Shown: in pieces, positions 16,773-24,949 of the stretch
Layout of the letters: every line of letters begins with the position of its first letter
Numbering within the stretch: position 1 is the stretch's first letter
Source of the DNA: Streptomyces sp. L-9-10
GTDB lineage: Bacteria > Actinomycetota > Actinomycetes > Streptomycetales > Streptomycetaceae
DNA length: 64,000 nt
Direction: 5' to 3'
NCBI RefSeq assembly: GCF_004151105.1
Contig: NZ_PHRF01000035.1
Span: 124,001-188,000 of the forward strand
Notes under the pieces: generated by a model
The model's input: the letters and a program-made list of their open reading frames with translations, nothing else
Told to the model about the DNA's origin: nothing
The model's database searches: none
Program-made: the position numbers and the translations under genes

Positions 16773-17743
16773 TCACTCTTGCGCGCTCCGCGATCCGGCC
16801 GACGGTGAGGGGTCGCGGCTGGGTGCCGGCGTGGACAGATCTGCCTCTGGGCGACGAACGCCGGTCAAGTCCGCGCCATCCAAGTGCGCGGCGTCCAGGC
16901 TTGCTTCGGTCAGATCCGCCCCGGCGAGATTCGCCCCCGTCAGGTTGGCACCAGTCAAATCCGCTCTCTTCAGAACCGCCTTGCCCAGATTCGCGCCGGA
17001 CAGATTCGCCCCGTTCAGGTTGCAGTCGGGCAGAACAGCTCCGCTGAGGTTTGCCTCGCTCAGGTCGACTCCTCGGAGATCGGCGTCGCTGAGCCGCATA
17101 CCTTTGAGGTTGATGGTGCCTTTGCCGTCGCGGGAAGGGTTGCGATGACCGAGCGCGGAGATTGCCGCCTGAATGTCGGGGGCCTGCTCGGCCGACAGGT
17201 TCTTGGTGGCGCGGGCCCGGATGTACCCGGATAACGCGTCGATGACGGCCGGCTGCTCACGTGGAGAGTCTTCCATGATGCCTTGCATGGAGAAGATGGC
17301 TCCCCTGCGTATGTTCGCGGAACTGTCGCTGAGCTTTTCCAGTGCCTTGTCGTACCGGTCGGCGATCTGCCCCTGCTTCGAAATCGCCAGTTCCTCGGAC
17401 ACTTGGGTCATTGATATCCAGGTGAAGATCAATGCGGCGACTGCCGCCAGACCCGGGAGCATCATCGCGATGAGTGCCGCTTGGTGGCGCCAACCTCCTG
17501 GCTCCACAGGCTGAGTGACCGTTTCCGCGCCGAAGCCGAAGCCGACGGCGCCGGCACCGGCACCGGCACCGGCACTGGCACCGGCGCCGGCGCCGGTGCC
17601 AGTGCTGGTCCGCTCCGGTGCTCTACCGCGATGTCCCGGGCGACGTGCCCCCAGCGGAGCTCGGGCGTGTTGCGCTGGTCGTTGTCCCGCACGTGCTCTG
17701 CGGTCCGCGATCCGCCGCAGCTCTCGACTTCGTGCGCCCGCAC
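16773..17743 (-). CDS. Membrane-anchored pentapeptide-repeat protein, apparent frame break near the N-terminus
   Basis: The main part has a transmembrane helix (ALIAMMLPGLAAVAALIFTW), a helical stalk (GQIADRYDKALEKLSDSS) and about 16 pentapeptide repeats of the A(D/N)LxX type. The repeats build a right-handed quadrilateral beta helix that may mimic DNA or bind partners. The repeat frame opens far upstream, but the best start is a GTG at 17743 in the neighbouring frame, preceded by GGAGG with an eight-base gap. Its residues (RAHEVESC, ELRWGHVARDIAVEHRS) look genuinely coding. Joining the two needs a one-base slip in the hexamer-rich stretch at about 17550-17620. The gene may be mutated, phase-variable or mis-sequenced. 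An alternative start for the uninterrupted frame is the ATG at 17762. Confidence 0.72.
17550..17612 (-). repeat. GGCACC-type hexamer repeat at the frame break of the pentapeptide gene
   Basis: About ten imperfect copies of a six-base unit (GGCACC, with GGCGCC and GGTGCC variants) encode Gly-Thr/Gly-Ala in one frame and Pro-Ala/Pro-Val in the other. The reading frame that looks coding changes across this stretch. A six-base period should not itself shift frame, so the break needs a single-base event. Confidence 0.7.
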
Positions 17744-17887
17744 GTGGAATGCCTCCGGTCATAGGTGCTATTTGAACCCACTGAGACCGGTGGCCGTAAG
17801 ACGCGGACGGTCTTCCCCGGGATACTGGCCCCGGGCGCGGCGAGCCTGGCGGCGGCGACCGTCGGTGGTGCGCGTCCGCAGTTGGCC

Positions 17888-18300
17888 TCAGTCCGATCCA
17901 CCGCCGTGCCGTTCGAGTACCGGGGCCGGGGTCCGGCGCTCGTGTGTCAGCCTTCGGCCTCCGACGATCCACAGGCAGACGGCGGCCATGGGGACGAGGG
18001 ACAGCAGCATGGGGGTGACCGCGCCCAGGCCTTCCGTCTCGTCCATCATTTCACCGAGGATCGGCGTTTCACCGAGGATCAGGAAGAGGACCATAATTCG
18101 ACGTAACCGATGAAGGCCAGTGGAAAGTGCCACGCTGCCCAGATGAGGCCCGTGGCGATGACGGACGGCACCGTGCGGCCGCCGAGAATGCGTGGCCTGA
18201 GATAGCGGTCCAGCCGAATTCCTCGCCCGCGTAGAGGGGGGGTGAGGATCAGGGTCACGACCATGAGTCCGAGAACGGGCACCAGCTCTTTCGGGAGCGG
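17888..18300 (-). pseudogene. Relic of a CPBP (CAAX-type) intramembrane metalloprotease
   Basis: Pieces of one protein appear in different frames in the right order. VLGLMVVTLIL runs up to a C7 run at about 18235-18245. LYAGEEFGW, the catalytic EExxGW motif, follows in another frame. RYLRPRILGGRT and ATGLIWAAWHFPLAFIGYVEL (second motif, WHxPL) come in the first frame again. Finally IMVLFLILGETPIL, LVPMAAVCLWIVGG and the C-terminal tail lie in a third segment ending at 17888. One base must be lost in the C run and one gained after EEFGW to restore the frame. The N-terminal half is missing, because the stop of the neighbouring gene sits at 18301. Intact members are membrane proteases with several helices, often in bacteriocin self-immunity. 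Confidence 0.75.
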
Positions 18301-18591
18301 CTACGCGCTGCCGGTGCCATCGGCCTCGCCGGCAGCGGTCCACCAGGTGATCACTCGGGAGGCCATCGCTCCGGGGCGCAGGCCGAGAGGATCGAGTCCG
18401 AAGTGATCCTCCAGCTCGTGTCGCGGGAACTCACCGATCTCCGTCCGGTTGGCACCGCTGCGGAGTCGCTGAAGCAAGGGGGCGAGCATGCAGTCGTACT
18501 CGTCCTGCACGTCGTCGGCGACGCCGATCGGATCCCACTCATTGAGCAGATGCCGCAGGTCGTTCTCGATGGACGGGGACCATGACCGCAT
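18301..18591 (-). CDS. Small hypothetical protein, 96 residues
   Basis: An acidic, helical, soluble protein (ENDLRHLLNEWDPIGVADDVQDEYDCM, then FPRHELEDHFGLDPLGL). The pattern of an N-terminal acidic helix and a Trp near the end (VITWW) occurs in small Streptomyces proteins of unknown role, some of which look like immunity or regulatory partners. No catalytic or membrane feature is visible. Codon use is normal and the frame is intact, in contrast to the damaged genes on both sides. It runs into the CPBP relic immediately downstream. Confidence 0.65.
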   Translation of the reverse strand: MRSWSPSIENDLRHLLNEWDPIGVADDVQDEYDCMLAPLLQRLRSGANRTEIGEFPRHELEDHFGLDPLGLRPGAMASRVITWWTAAGEADGTGSA

Positions 18592-18658
18592 CGCCCCAGA
18601 GTGCCACCCGAAAGCGCCTGCCGGTCACTCGCCCCCATCCTGGTCCAAACGAAACTGC

Positions 18659-19608
18659 CTAGGCGGCGGTGATGTCCGGGGTCGCCCCCGGGTGGAGGGA
18701 GTCGGTGTCCTTCAGGAAGCTCAGCATCCGGGCGTTGACGAGGTCGGGGTGGTCGATCTGCGGTCCGTGTCCGGTCGCGGCGACAATCTCGGCGCGGGCG
18801 CCGGGAATCACCCGAGGAACGCGTTCCAGCTGACGCTCGGGGTGCACCAGCAGGCTGCGCTTGCCCATGATCAGGTAGAACGGCGTCCGGATGGAGCCCA
18901 GCTCGGCGTCGGACAGCGGCAGCGGCGAGGGCCGGCGGATCCGGAACGCCTTCACGCCGGCATGGATCCAGGCACGCAGGTCCCGGTCGGAGACGACTGG
19001 TTGCTCCAGCCACTTCGCCAGGGCCGGGCGCAGCGCCTTGGGGGCGAACGTCGCGAGGAGGCTGGCGAAGATCCAGACGAAGAAGCGCAGCCCCACCTTC
19101 TCCAGCCCGCCCGGGTCGAGGGCGGTGACAGATGCGAGCCGTTCGGGCCGGCGGTGGACTGGTTGATGACGAGCCAGCCGCCGTAGGAGGAGCCGACGAG
19201 GTGGACCTTGTCGAGGCCGAGGGCGCCGAGGGCCTCGTCCATCCACTGGGCGGCCCGCTCGGGCTGCCACATCGGCTCGCGCTGGATGCTGCGGCCGGGA
19301 TCACCGGGGGTGTCGAGGGCATAGACGGGGCGGTCAGCGCTGAGCGCGACCGTGTTGGGATACCACTGTGCGGAGCAGCCGCCTGACCCGTGTATCAGGA
19401 CGACCGGCGTGCGTGACCCGGCTGCCGGGTCCGAGGGGCCGTACCGGTACACGTGGGTGGTCCCGAAGCTCGTCTCCACGTCGGTCTCGGAGCGGATCGG
19501 TGCGCCCTTCGCGTAGAGCACGTCGCAGGCGGCGAAGTAGCGGTCGCGCAGCTCGTCGTTGACGTAGTGGCCTATGTCGCGGCGCGCTCGGGTCGTGCTC
19601 TCGGGCAT
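18659..19608 (-). pseudogene. Alpha/beta hydrolase, frameshifted after the nucleophile
   Basis: The N-terminal part reads well from the ATG at 19608 (MPESTTRARRD), which has GGAGG six bases before it. It contains PVVLIHGSGGCSAQW (oxyanion-hole HG) and GSSYGGWLVINQST (nucleophile Ser in GxSxG). At about 19145-19160 the coding frame changes. The continuation RRPERLASVTALDPGGLEKVGLRFF, with a later ATGHGPQIDHPDLV holding the catalytic His, lies one frame away and ends at 18659. Both pieces match one hydrolase and a single-base change would rejoin them. The break truncates the protein before the Asp/His of the triad, so the gene is inactive unless the sequence is in error or frameshifting occurs. 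A repeated operator-like motif lies just upstream. Confidence 0.8.
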
Positions 19609-19637
19609 GGGCACCTCCGTGAGATCCATTGTTCGTA

Positions 19638-19674
19638 ATACGACCGTACCATATTGATGATACGGCGGTACCAT
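19638..19674. promoter_or_regulatory. Two near-identical 15-base direct repeats, candidate operator
   Basis: ATACGACCGTACCAT (19638-19652) and ATACGGCGGTACCAT (19660-19674) differ at two positions and start 22 bases apart, about two helical turns. They sit 30-66 bases before the alpha/beta hydrolase start. This is the spacing expected for a dimeric regulator binding the same DNA face twice, and the TetR gene 260 bases away is a candidate binder. Confidence 0.65.
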
Positions 19675-19879
19675 GAAAAAGGTGCCGTCGAGCCGAACCG
19701 GACGGCCAACACTCGACGGCCGGTACTACGACAAGGTCCGCGGCGGTTGTCTCCCCGGCCCGATCTGGCGGATCGCCATGACCGGCGCGCTGGACACCTC
19801 CGATGCCCCCGCCTTCAACCCCGTTTCCGTTCCCCGGGGCAAGAAGGAGAAGACGGACAAGAACCCCCGGCAGGGGTGA
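19673..19879 (+). CDS. Possible small protein, 68 residues
   Basis: A short frame starts with ATGAAAAAGG at the edge of the repeated operator and stops exactly inside a perfect terminator stem. Its residues end in a basic tail (PRGKKEKTDKNPRQG). An internal ATG at 19778 would give a 33-residue peptide. No ribosome site is clear for the first ATG. The fit to the terminator and to the gap between two minus-strand genes argues for expression, but composition is not decisive. No family recognised. Confidence 0.35.
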   Translation: MKKVPSSRTGRPTLDGRYYDKVRGGCLPGPIWRIAMTGALDTSDAPAFNPVSVPRGKKEKTDKNPRQG

Positions 19880-19920
19880 TCGCGGGCCGGGGGTCACCCG
19901 GGGGTCACCCCTGCCGGGGG
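19864..19920. terminator. Perfect 16-bp stem, bidirectional terminator
   Basis: CCCCCGGCAGGGGTGA (19864-19879) is perfectly complementary in inverted orientation to 19905-19920, with a 25-base loop that itself contains a GGGGGTCACCC direct repeat. It lies 13 bases after the TetR stop on the minus strand and includes the stop of the small plus-strand frame, so it can end transcripts from both sides. Confidence 0.85.
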
Positions 19921-19932
19921 CACCCGGCGCGG

Positions 19933-20643
19933 TCAGTGGGCGCGCAGCGCCTGGAGCCGGGTGTCCGCGCTGGCGAGCAGCATGTCCAGGGCGGCCGGGT
20001 ACGCGCTGTGGTTCATCCGGGCGGCGAGCAGCTGGGCGGTCGCGGCGATGTGCGGGTACTTCTCGGCCGGCAGCCGGGCGTAGGTGGACTCCCATTGCCG
20101 TTCGTCGGAGGTGCGGGAGGTGTCGGTCAGGGCCAGGGCGGCGGCGTCGAGGGCCGCGAAGGCCAGGCTCTGGTCGATGAAGGCGTGGAAGATCAGGACC
20201 GCGTCGGGATCGGGGAAGCCGGCGGTGCGCAGGATGCCGAGGACGGCCTCGTCGGCGGCGATCTCGCGCGGCCGGCCGGTGACGCGGCTGGCGGTGAGCA
20301 CGGCGGCCTGCGGGTGGGCGAGGTAGGCGCCGTGGATGCGCCGGCCGAGTTCGCGCAGGTCGTTGCGCCAGTCCCCGGTGGCGGTCCAGCCGTCGAGGGC
20401 TCGGCCGATCAGTTCCTCGCCGATGGCGAGGGTGAGGCCGTCCATGCCGTCGAAGTACCGGTAGAGGGTGCTGGGATCGGCGCAGAGGGCGATGCCCAGG
20501 CGGCGGACGGAGAGCCCGGCGCTGCCGTGTTCGCGCAGCATCCGCAGGGCGGTCTCGACGATCAGCCGTTCGGACAGGACGGTTCCCTGCCGGGTGGGGC
20601 GCCGCCTCCTGCGCGCCTCTTCCGGTACCACCTGTTTGGGCAT
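19933..20643 (-). CDS. TetR-family transcriptional regulator
   Basis: A 236-residue regulator. Residues about 22-70 are the TetR DNA-binding domain (LIVETALRMLREHGSAGLSVRRLGIALCADPSTLYRYFDGMDGL), and the rest is a helical ligand-binding and dimerisation domain. The N-terminus is basic (ARRRRRPTRQG). GGGGAGG precedes the ATG by eight bases. It diverges from the saccharopine-dehydrogenase-like gene over a 174-base gap, so that gene is the default target. The repeated motif before the alpha/beta hydrolase is a second candidate. I see no clear palindrome in the 174-base gap. Confidence 0.9.
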   Translation of the reverse strand: MPKQVVPEEARRRRRPTRQGTVLSERLIVETALRMLREHGSAGLSVRRLGIALCADPSTLYRYFDGMDGLTLAIGEELIGRALDGWTATGDWRNDLRELGRRIHGAYLAHPQAAVLTASRVTGRPREIAADEAVLGILRTAGFPDPDAVLIFHAFIDQSLAFAALDAAALALTDTSRTSDERQWESTYARLPAEKYPHIAATAQLLAARMNHSAYPAALDMLLASADTRLQALRAH

Positions 20644-20817
20644 GGTGTGTGCCTCCCCTGCCGGGATGGACGGCCCTGGCCCCGCCTGGCGGTCGCCCGC
20701 GGCCGCCCGTGGCTCTTATGCCAACACCATTGACCTTAACTCGTACGCCCGGCTTTCATCCCCTCCCATGGGGCGCGGACCCACGCGTACCCCACCGAGA
20801 ACAGAGAGGGGTTCGTC

Positions 20818-22056
20818 ATGCGTGTTCTGCTTGTCGGCGCCGGTGGCGTCGGTACCGCGATCACCCGGATCGCGGCCCGCCGGGACTTCTTCGGCCACTT
20901 CGTGGTCGCCGACTACGACCTCGCGCGCGCCGAGGCGGCCGTGGCCGCGCTGGACGACGACGGGGGCCGGTTCACCGCGCGCCGGATCGACGCCTCCGAC
21001 CAGGCCGCGGTCACCGCCCTCCTCGCCGAGGAGCGGTGCGACGTGCTGCTGAACGCCACCGATCCGCGGTTCGTGATGCCGCTGTTCGAGGCCGCTCTCG
21101 CGGCGGGCAGTCACTACATGGACATGGCGATGTCGCTGTCCCGGCCGGATGCCGCGCAGCCGTACGCGCGGTGCGGCGTCAAGCTGGGCGAGGAGCAGTT
21201 CGCGCGGGCCGACGCGTGGGAGAGGTCGGGCCGGCTGGCGCTGGTCGGCATGGGGGTGGAACCGGGGCTGTCCGACGTCTTCGCCCGGTTCGCGGCCGAC
21301 GAACTGTTCGACGAGATCGAGGAGATCGGCATCCGCGACGGGGCGGATCTGACCGTCGAGGGATACGACTTCGCCCCGTCGTTCAGCATCTGGACGACCA
21401 TCGAGGAATGTCTGAACCCGCCGGTGGTGTACGAGCGCGAGCGGGGCTGGTTCACCACCGAGCCGTTCAGCGAGCCGGAGGTCTTCGACTTCCCCGAGGG
21501 CATCGGCCCGGTCGAGTGCGTCAACGTCGAACATGAGGAGGTGCTGCTGGTGCCGCGCTGGGTGGACGCCGGGCGGGTCACCTTCAAGTACGGGCTGGGT
21601 GACGACTTCATCGACAAGCTGAAGACCCTGCACGCGCTGGGACTGGACGCGACCGAGCCGGTCACGGTGCGCGGCGCGGACGGCGCCACGGTGCGGGTCT
21701 CCCCGCGTGACGTGGTCGCCGCCTGTCTGCCGGACCCGGCCACGCTCGGCGAGCGGATGACGGGGAAGACCTGCGCGGGCACCTGGGTGAAGGGTGTCAA
21801 GGGCGGCCGGCCGCGCGAGGTGTACCTGTACCACGTGGTCGACAACCAGTGGTCGATGCGGACGTACGGTTCCCAGGCCGTGGTGTGGCAGACCGCGGTC
21901 AATCCGGTCGTCGCGCTCGAACTCATGGCGGGCGGGGTCTGGGCCGGGACCGGCGTCCTCGGCCCCGAGGCGCTCCCGCCGCGCCCGTTCCTGGACCTGC
22001 TGACCGCGTACGGCTCCCCGTGGGGGACGCGCGAGTACGGGTCCGAGCAGGGCTGA
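20818..22056 (+). CDS. Saccharopine dehydrogenase-like oxidoreductase
   Basis: A 412-residue NAD(P)-dependent enzyme of the saccharopine/carboxynorspermidine dehydrogenase family. The Rossmann motif LLVGAGGVGTAITRIAARR is at residues 4-22, followed by VVADYDLARAEA, LLNATDPRFVMPLFEAALAAGSHYMDMAM and the C-terminal catalytic domain with GMGVEPGLSDVFARFAADEL. Such enzymes make or break secondary amines between amino acids or polyamines. The substrate here is uncertain. AGAGGGG lies before the ATG. It stands alone, divergent from a TetR gene that probably controls it. Confidence 0.88.
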   Translation: MRVLLVGAGGVGTAITRIAARRDFFGHFVVADYDLARAEAAVAALDDDGGRFTARRIDASDQAAVTALLAEERCDVLLNATDPRFVMPLFEAALAAGSHYMDMAMSLSRPDAAQPYARCGVKLGEEQFARADAWERSGRLALVGMGVEPGLSDVFARFAADELFDEIEEIGIRDGADLTVEGYDFAPSFSIWTTIEECLNPPVVYERERGWFTTEPFSEPEVFDFPEGIGPVECVNVEHEEVLLVPRWVDAGRVTFKYGLGDDFIDKLKTLHALGLDATEPVTVRGADGATVRVSPRDVVAACLPDPATLGERMTGKTCAGTWVKGVKGGRPREVYLYHVVDNQWSMRTYGSQAVVWQTAVNPVVALELMAGGVWAGTGVLGPEALPPRPFLDLLTAYGSPWGTREYGSEQG

Positions 22057-22122
22057 CCGGACACCCCGGGCGGAGGGACGCGGCGAGGCACGGTGAGCTT
22101 CCGTCCATGGTGTGCGGAGCGC

Positions 22123-23280
22123 TCAGCGCCCCGTCCAGGGGATGACATTCGATGTGACACCCAGCGCGACCACCCAGTAGTCGCCGGAAGCCTCCATCGG
22201 GAAGGCGCCGAACTCACGGGTGCCGTCGGCGTCGATGGTGTGGGTTCTCTGGTCGTACGGACCGTCGGTGGCGTCCGTGTCGGTGTACGCGTAGATCGTG
22301 ACGTCCTCGTCCGGCGCGAAACCGGTCAGGTTGACGTTCATCTCGTTGCCGTGTCCCCGGACGATGAAGATCTTGCCCGGTACGTGGTCGGGCGTCGTGG
22401 GCTTGGAGGCGGTTTCCCCCGGCGGCCGCTGTGGCCGGGGAGGGGGCGGCGGCGGCCCGGGTGCGGGGTTCCCCGACGACGCCGTCGGTGACGGAGATGG
22501 CCTCGGCGCGGGAGTGGCGGTCGTCCCGCCCGGGTCGTCCGGAGCACGGGGCGGCGTCCGCGAAGGCGTTTGCGTGGGGGCCGCGGAGGCGGAGTGGGAC
22601 TGCGACGCGCTCGGCCCGCCGGCGTGCTCGGTCGGCTGCGCGGCGGCCCCCCGATCGTCCGACCCGGAAGAGAAGCGTGTCCCGACGACGAAGGCGATCG
22701 CCACCACGATCGCCACGGCGAGCAGGACCGCGAGCAGGATCGCGGCCGGGCGTGTGACCCGGCTTGCGCTCAGGAGTCCCCGCAGGCGGCGCCGCTCCCG
22801 TGCGTTGCCGTCGGGTGCCACGGGGTGGGGCGGCGGCGCCTCGTCGTGCTCGCCCATGGGAACACCGGTGGGCGGTGACGGAACGGTCTTCCGTAACTGG
22901 TCGGCCGGCTTCGACGGTGCGTCAGCCGGGCTCTCCCGCTCCGGGCGCCGGGCCGGCTCGGCCTGGACGTCCGGCTCGGCCTGGACGTCCGGCTCGGCCT
23001 GGACGTCCGACACATCCGACACGTCCCGTTCGCCCGGTCCCCGCCGGTCATCGAGCCGCTGCCCCTCGGGTTTCAACGAGTCGAGGGCATGCAGCAGCGT
23101 CAGTATCAGCTCCTCGCTGGGGCCCTCGGTGTAGTGCACGTTGCCGGAGATGGCGATGGCGTGCGGTCCCGCGTGCGCGTCACCCGTGATCCTGGCCTGC
23201 TGGCTCGATGCTCCGTTCGGCGGTCGAGTGCCCTCCGGTTCCGGGTCCGTGTCGCCGGGCTGGTTCTTCCGCACCGCCAT
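22123..23280 (-). CDS. Single-pass membrane protein with Pro-rich linker and extracellular C-terminal domain
   Basis: A 385-residue protein. Residues 1-60 are polar and contain ARITGDAHAGPHAIAISGNVHY, a Gly/His-spaced motif. A triplicated DVQAEP follows (about 92-109), then a basic stretch and one transmembrane helix (AAILLAVLLAVAIVVAIAFVVG, about 180-201). A long Ser/Pro/Thr-rich linker leads to a C-terminal beta-rich domain (IFIVRGHGNEMNVNLTGFAPDEDVTIYAY). The layout suggests an inside-outside sensor or anchor with the folded domain outside the cell. AAGGAAG lies before the ATG. It starts 39 bases after the stop of another membrane-protein gene and is probably co-transcribed. Family not recognised. 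Confidence 0.65.
   Translation of the reverse strand: MAVRKNQPGDTDPEPEGTRPPNGASSQQARITGDAHAGPHAIAISGNVHYTEGPSEELILTLLHALDSLKPEGQRLDDRRGPGERDVSDVSDVQAEPDVQAEPDVQAEPARRPERESPADAPSKPADQLRKTVPSPPTGVPMGEHDEAPPPHPVAPDGNARERRRLRGLLSASRVTRPAAILLAVLLAVAIVVAIAFVVGTRFSSGSDDRGAAAQPTEHAGGPSASQSHSASAAPTQTPSRTPPRAPDDPGGTTATPAPRPSPSPTASSGNPAPGPPPPPPRPQRPPGETASKPTTPDHVPGKIFIVRGHGNEMNVNLTGFAPDEDVTIYAYTDTDATDGPYDQRTHTIDADGTREFGAFPMEASGDYWVVALGVTSNVIPWTGR
22961..23009 (-). repeat. 18-bp tandem repeat encoding DVQAEP
   Basis: Two perfect copies of an 18-base unit (22961-22978 and 22979-22996) and a 13-base partial third copy encode the repeated DVQAEP. The degenerate DVSDVSD next to it looks like an older version of the same duplication. 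Confidence 0.85.
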
Positions 23281-23319
23281 CCAAGCTTCCTTGCGGGCCC
23301 CTCGTCAGTCGTCGGCCGG

Positions 23320-23778
23320 TCAGCGGCAGTAGACACCCGAGCACGCGAGGCCGGGGCCTTCCGCGATCGCGTCCCCGGACCGCTCGACCCTGGCCGACCT
23401 GCCGTCGGCACGGCTCTCGCGCAGCACGCCGCTGATCGCCTTGCCCCCGGCACGTGCCCTCGACTGTCCGGTATCGGTCGCGACATCAGCGACCGCAACG
23501 GCATCGGCATCGGCATCGGCGGCATCCGTCGCACGAAGCTCGGGAGCGGGAGCGGGAGCGGGCTCGGCAGGGGACGCAGGCTCAGGAGCGGGCCCGGGAA
23601 CGGCAGGCGGGGCGAGCAGACTCCATGCCAGAGCGACGACGCCCGTGGCGCCCTGAACGGAAGCGGCTGCCAACTGGCCGCTGTCCGGGCCGCCGAGCAG
23701 CCAGTACAGAGGCGTGGAGACGATCGCCGCGCCGGCGCTCGCCATGATCACGGCCTTGACGCCCTTCGGTACGAGCAT
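23320..23778 (-). CDS. Small two-helix membrane protein with acidic Ala/Pro tail
   Basis: A 152-residue protein. Residues about 5-30 and 38-60 are hydrophobic helices (AVIMASAGAAIVSTPLYWLLGG, VQGATGVVALAWSLL). They are followed by a low-complexity Pro/Glu/Ala then Ala/Asp region (PAPAPEL, DAADADADAVAVAD) and a short C-terminal part ending CSGVYCR with two cysteines. GGGGGAG lies seven bases before the ATG. It is the first gene of a two-gene unit with the larger single-pass protein downstream, which suggests they work together at the membrane. Function unknown. Confidence 0.6.
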   Translation of the reverse strand: MLVPKGVKAVIMASAGAAIVSTPLYWLLGGPDSGQLAAASVQGATGVVALAWSLLAPPAVPGPAPEPASPAEPAPAPAPELRATDAADADADAVAVADVATDTGQSRARAGGKAISGVLRESRADGRSARVERSGDAIAEGPGLACSGVYCR

Positions 23779-24013
23779 GTGTTACTCCCCCAGCGGTTCA
23801 ACGATTCGTCGCACCCGTCGACTCCCACGGACGGTGATCCGGCACCTGGAACAGATGCCCCGACCGCGGACAAAGACGGAGGCAATACGTCCAACGACGC
23901 TCGGCCGAAGAGGTGACGATCGTCGTCCGCTTCGGCTTCCGGGCGAACCGGCCGTGTGCGCCGCCGAGTCTGAGAGCCTTGGGTATCCGGCGACTGACGA
24001 GGGGCAGACTGTT

Positions 24014-24949
24014 TTGGCTGTTGACATACCGGCGGACGTACAGGAGCGCTGCAAAGGTCTGGGGCACGGCGTGGGATACGCCCTGAAGGTGCTGTGCATT
24101 CAGCTTGAGGAGAACCCGCTGCTGGGCACTCCCCTGGAGGGCCCGTCCCTCTACACCGCTCAGATCGACGGCGAAACCTTCGAGGACTGCCCGGAACTGA
24201 ACGTGCGCTACGCCTACGGCCCTCCCCTGCTGGCGGCGGGACAGGTGCAGATCAGGAGCGTCGAGGGGACGCGATCGCTCGTCGGCGAGTCCGACGAGGA
24301 CGGCGAGGATGGCGAGGATGGCCACGAACATGCGCCCGACCCCCGCCTGGAAGAGCTGGGGGCACGCCAAGTGGCCCGTGCGTGGCAGGGGATCGAGTCA
24401 TGGCTGCGGGAACATGCCCCCGCTTCGTACGCGTCGCTCAGGGCCGGCGCGTCCGAGGACGAGATCGCCGCAGCGGAGGCGGCGCTCGGCGTCCAGGTCC
24501 CGGCGGGGCTGAAAGCGCTGTGGCGGCTGCGCGCGGGCGTCCACCGTGTCGTCGGGGCGGGGTTCCTGCTGGAGAACCAGGCCCTCATGACCCCCGACTC
24601 GGTGATCGCCTTCCATCAGCAGCAGATGTTCTCCCAACAGCAGGGCGGCAACGACGAGTTCACGATATGGAAGCCTTCCTGGATTCCGGTCTGCTCGTTC
24701 GGTGTCGGCGACCACACCTATGGCCTCTATCTGGACACGGAGACCGGACAGCTCTGCCACTGGAGCAGATACGCGGAGCGCTGGCCCGAGTTCGAGTCGC
24801 TGACCACCTACCTGGAGGAGATGGAGGACGCGCTCGCGGCACCTTCCCTCGTCACAGGCGCCAAGCCCGGACTGGTGAACGGCGCTCTGATGTGGGGTCC
24901 GCCGAACTGGCCCGATCCAGAGGCTCCTTGGGTGCCGTTCACCGGGTGA
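24014..24949 (+). CDS. SMI1/KNR4 (SUKH)-like protein with a separate N-terminal domain
   Basis: A 311-residue protein read from a TTG at 24014, with GGGG nine bases before it. The frame extends further upstream but looks non-coding there. The first 90 residues (VQERCKGLGHGVGYALKVLCIQLEENPLLGTPL, then FEDCPELNVRYAYGPPLLAAGQVQIRSV) resemble a compact RelE-like alpha/beta unit, low confidence. An acidic EDGEDGEDGHE linker leads to a SUKH-type domain (ASEDEIAAAEAALGVQVPAGLKALWRLRAG, about residues 170-200), followed by WIPVCSFGVGDHTYGLYLDTETGQL. SUKH proteins often act as immunity proteins for toxins or bind partners in conflict systems. No toxin gene is evident next door. Confidence 0.68.
   Translation: MAVDIPADVQERCKGLGHGVGYALKVLCIQLEENPLLGTPLEGPSLYTAQIDGETFEDCPELNVRYAYGPPLLAAGQVQIRSVEGTRSLVGESDEDGEDGEDGHEHAPDPRLEELGARQVARAWQGIESWLREHAPASYASLRAGASEDEIAAAEAALGVQVPAGLKALWRLRAGVHRVVGAGFLLENQALMTPDSVIAFHQQQMFSQQQGGNDEFTIWKPSWIPVCSFGVGDHTYGLYLDTETGQLCHWSRYAERWPEFESLTTYLEEMEDALAAPSLVTGAKPGLVNGALMWGPPNWPDPEAPWVPFTG

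Noticed and set aside
19338..20733. Plus-strand frames across the TetR gene
   Set aside because: They are antisense to a clear TetR protein and lack starts and domains.
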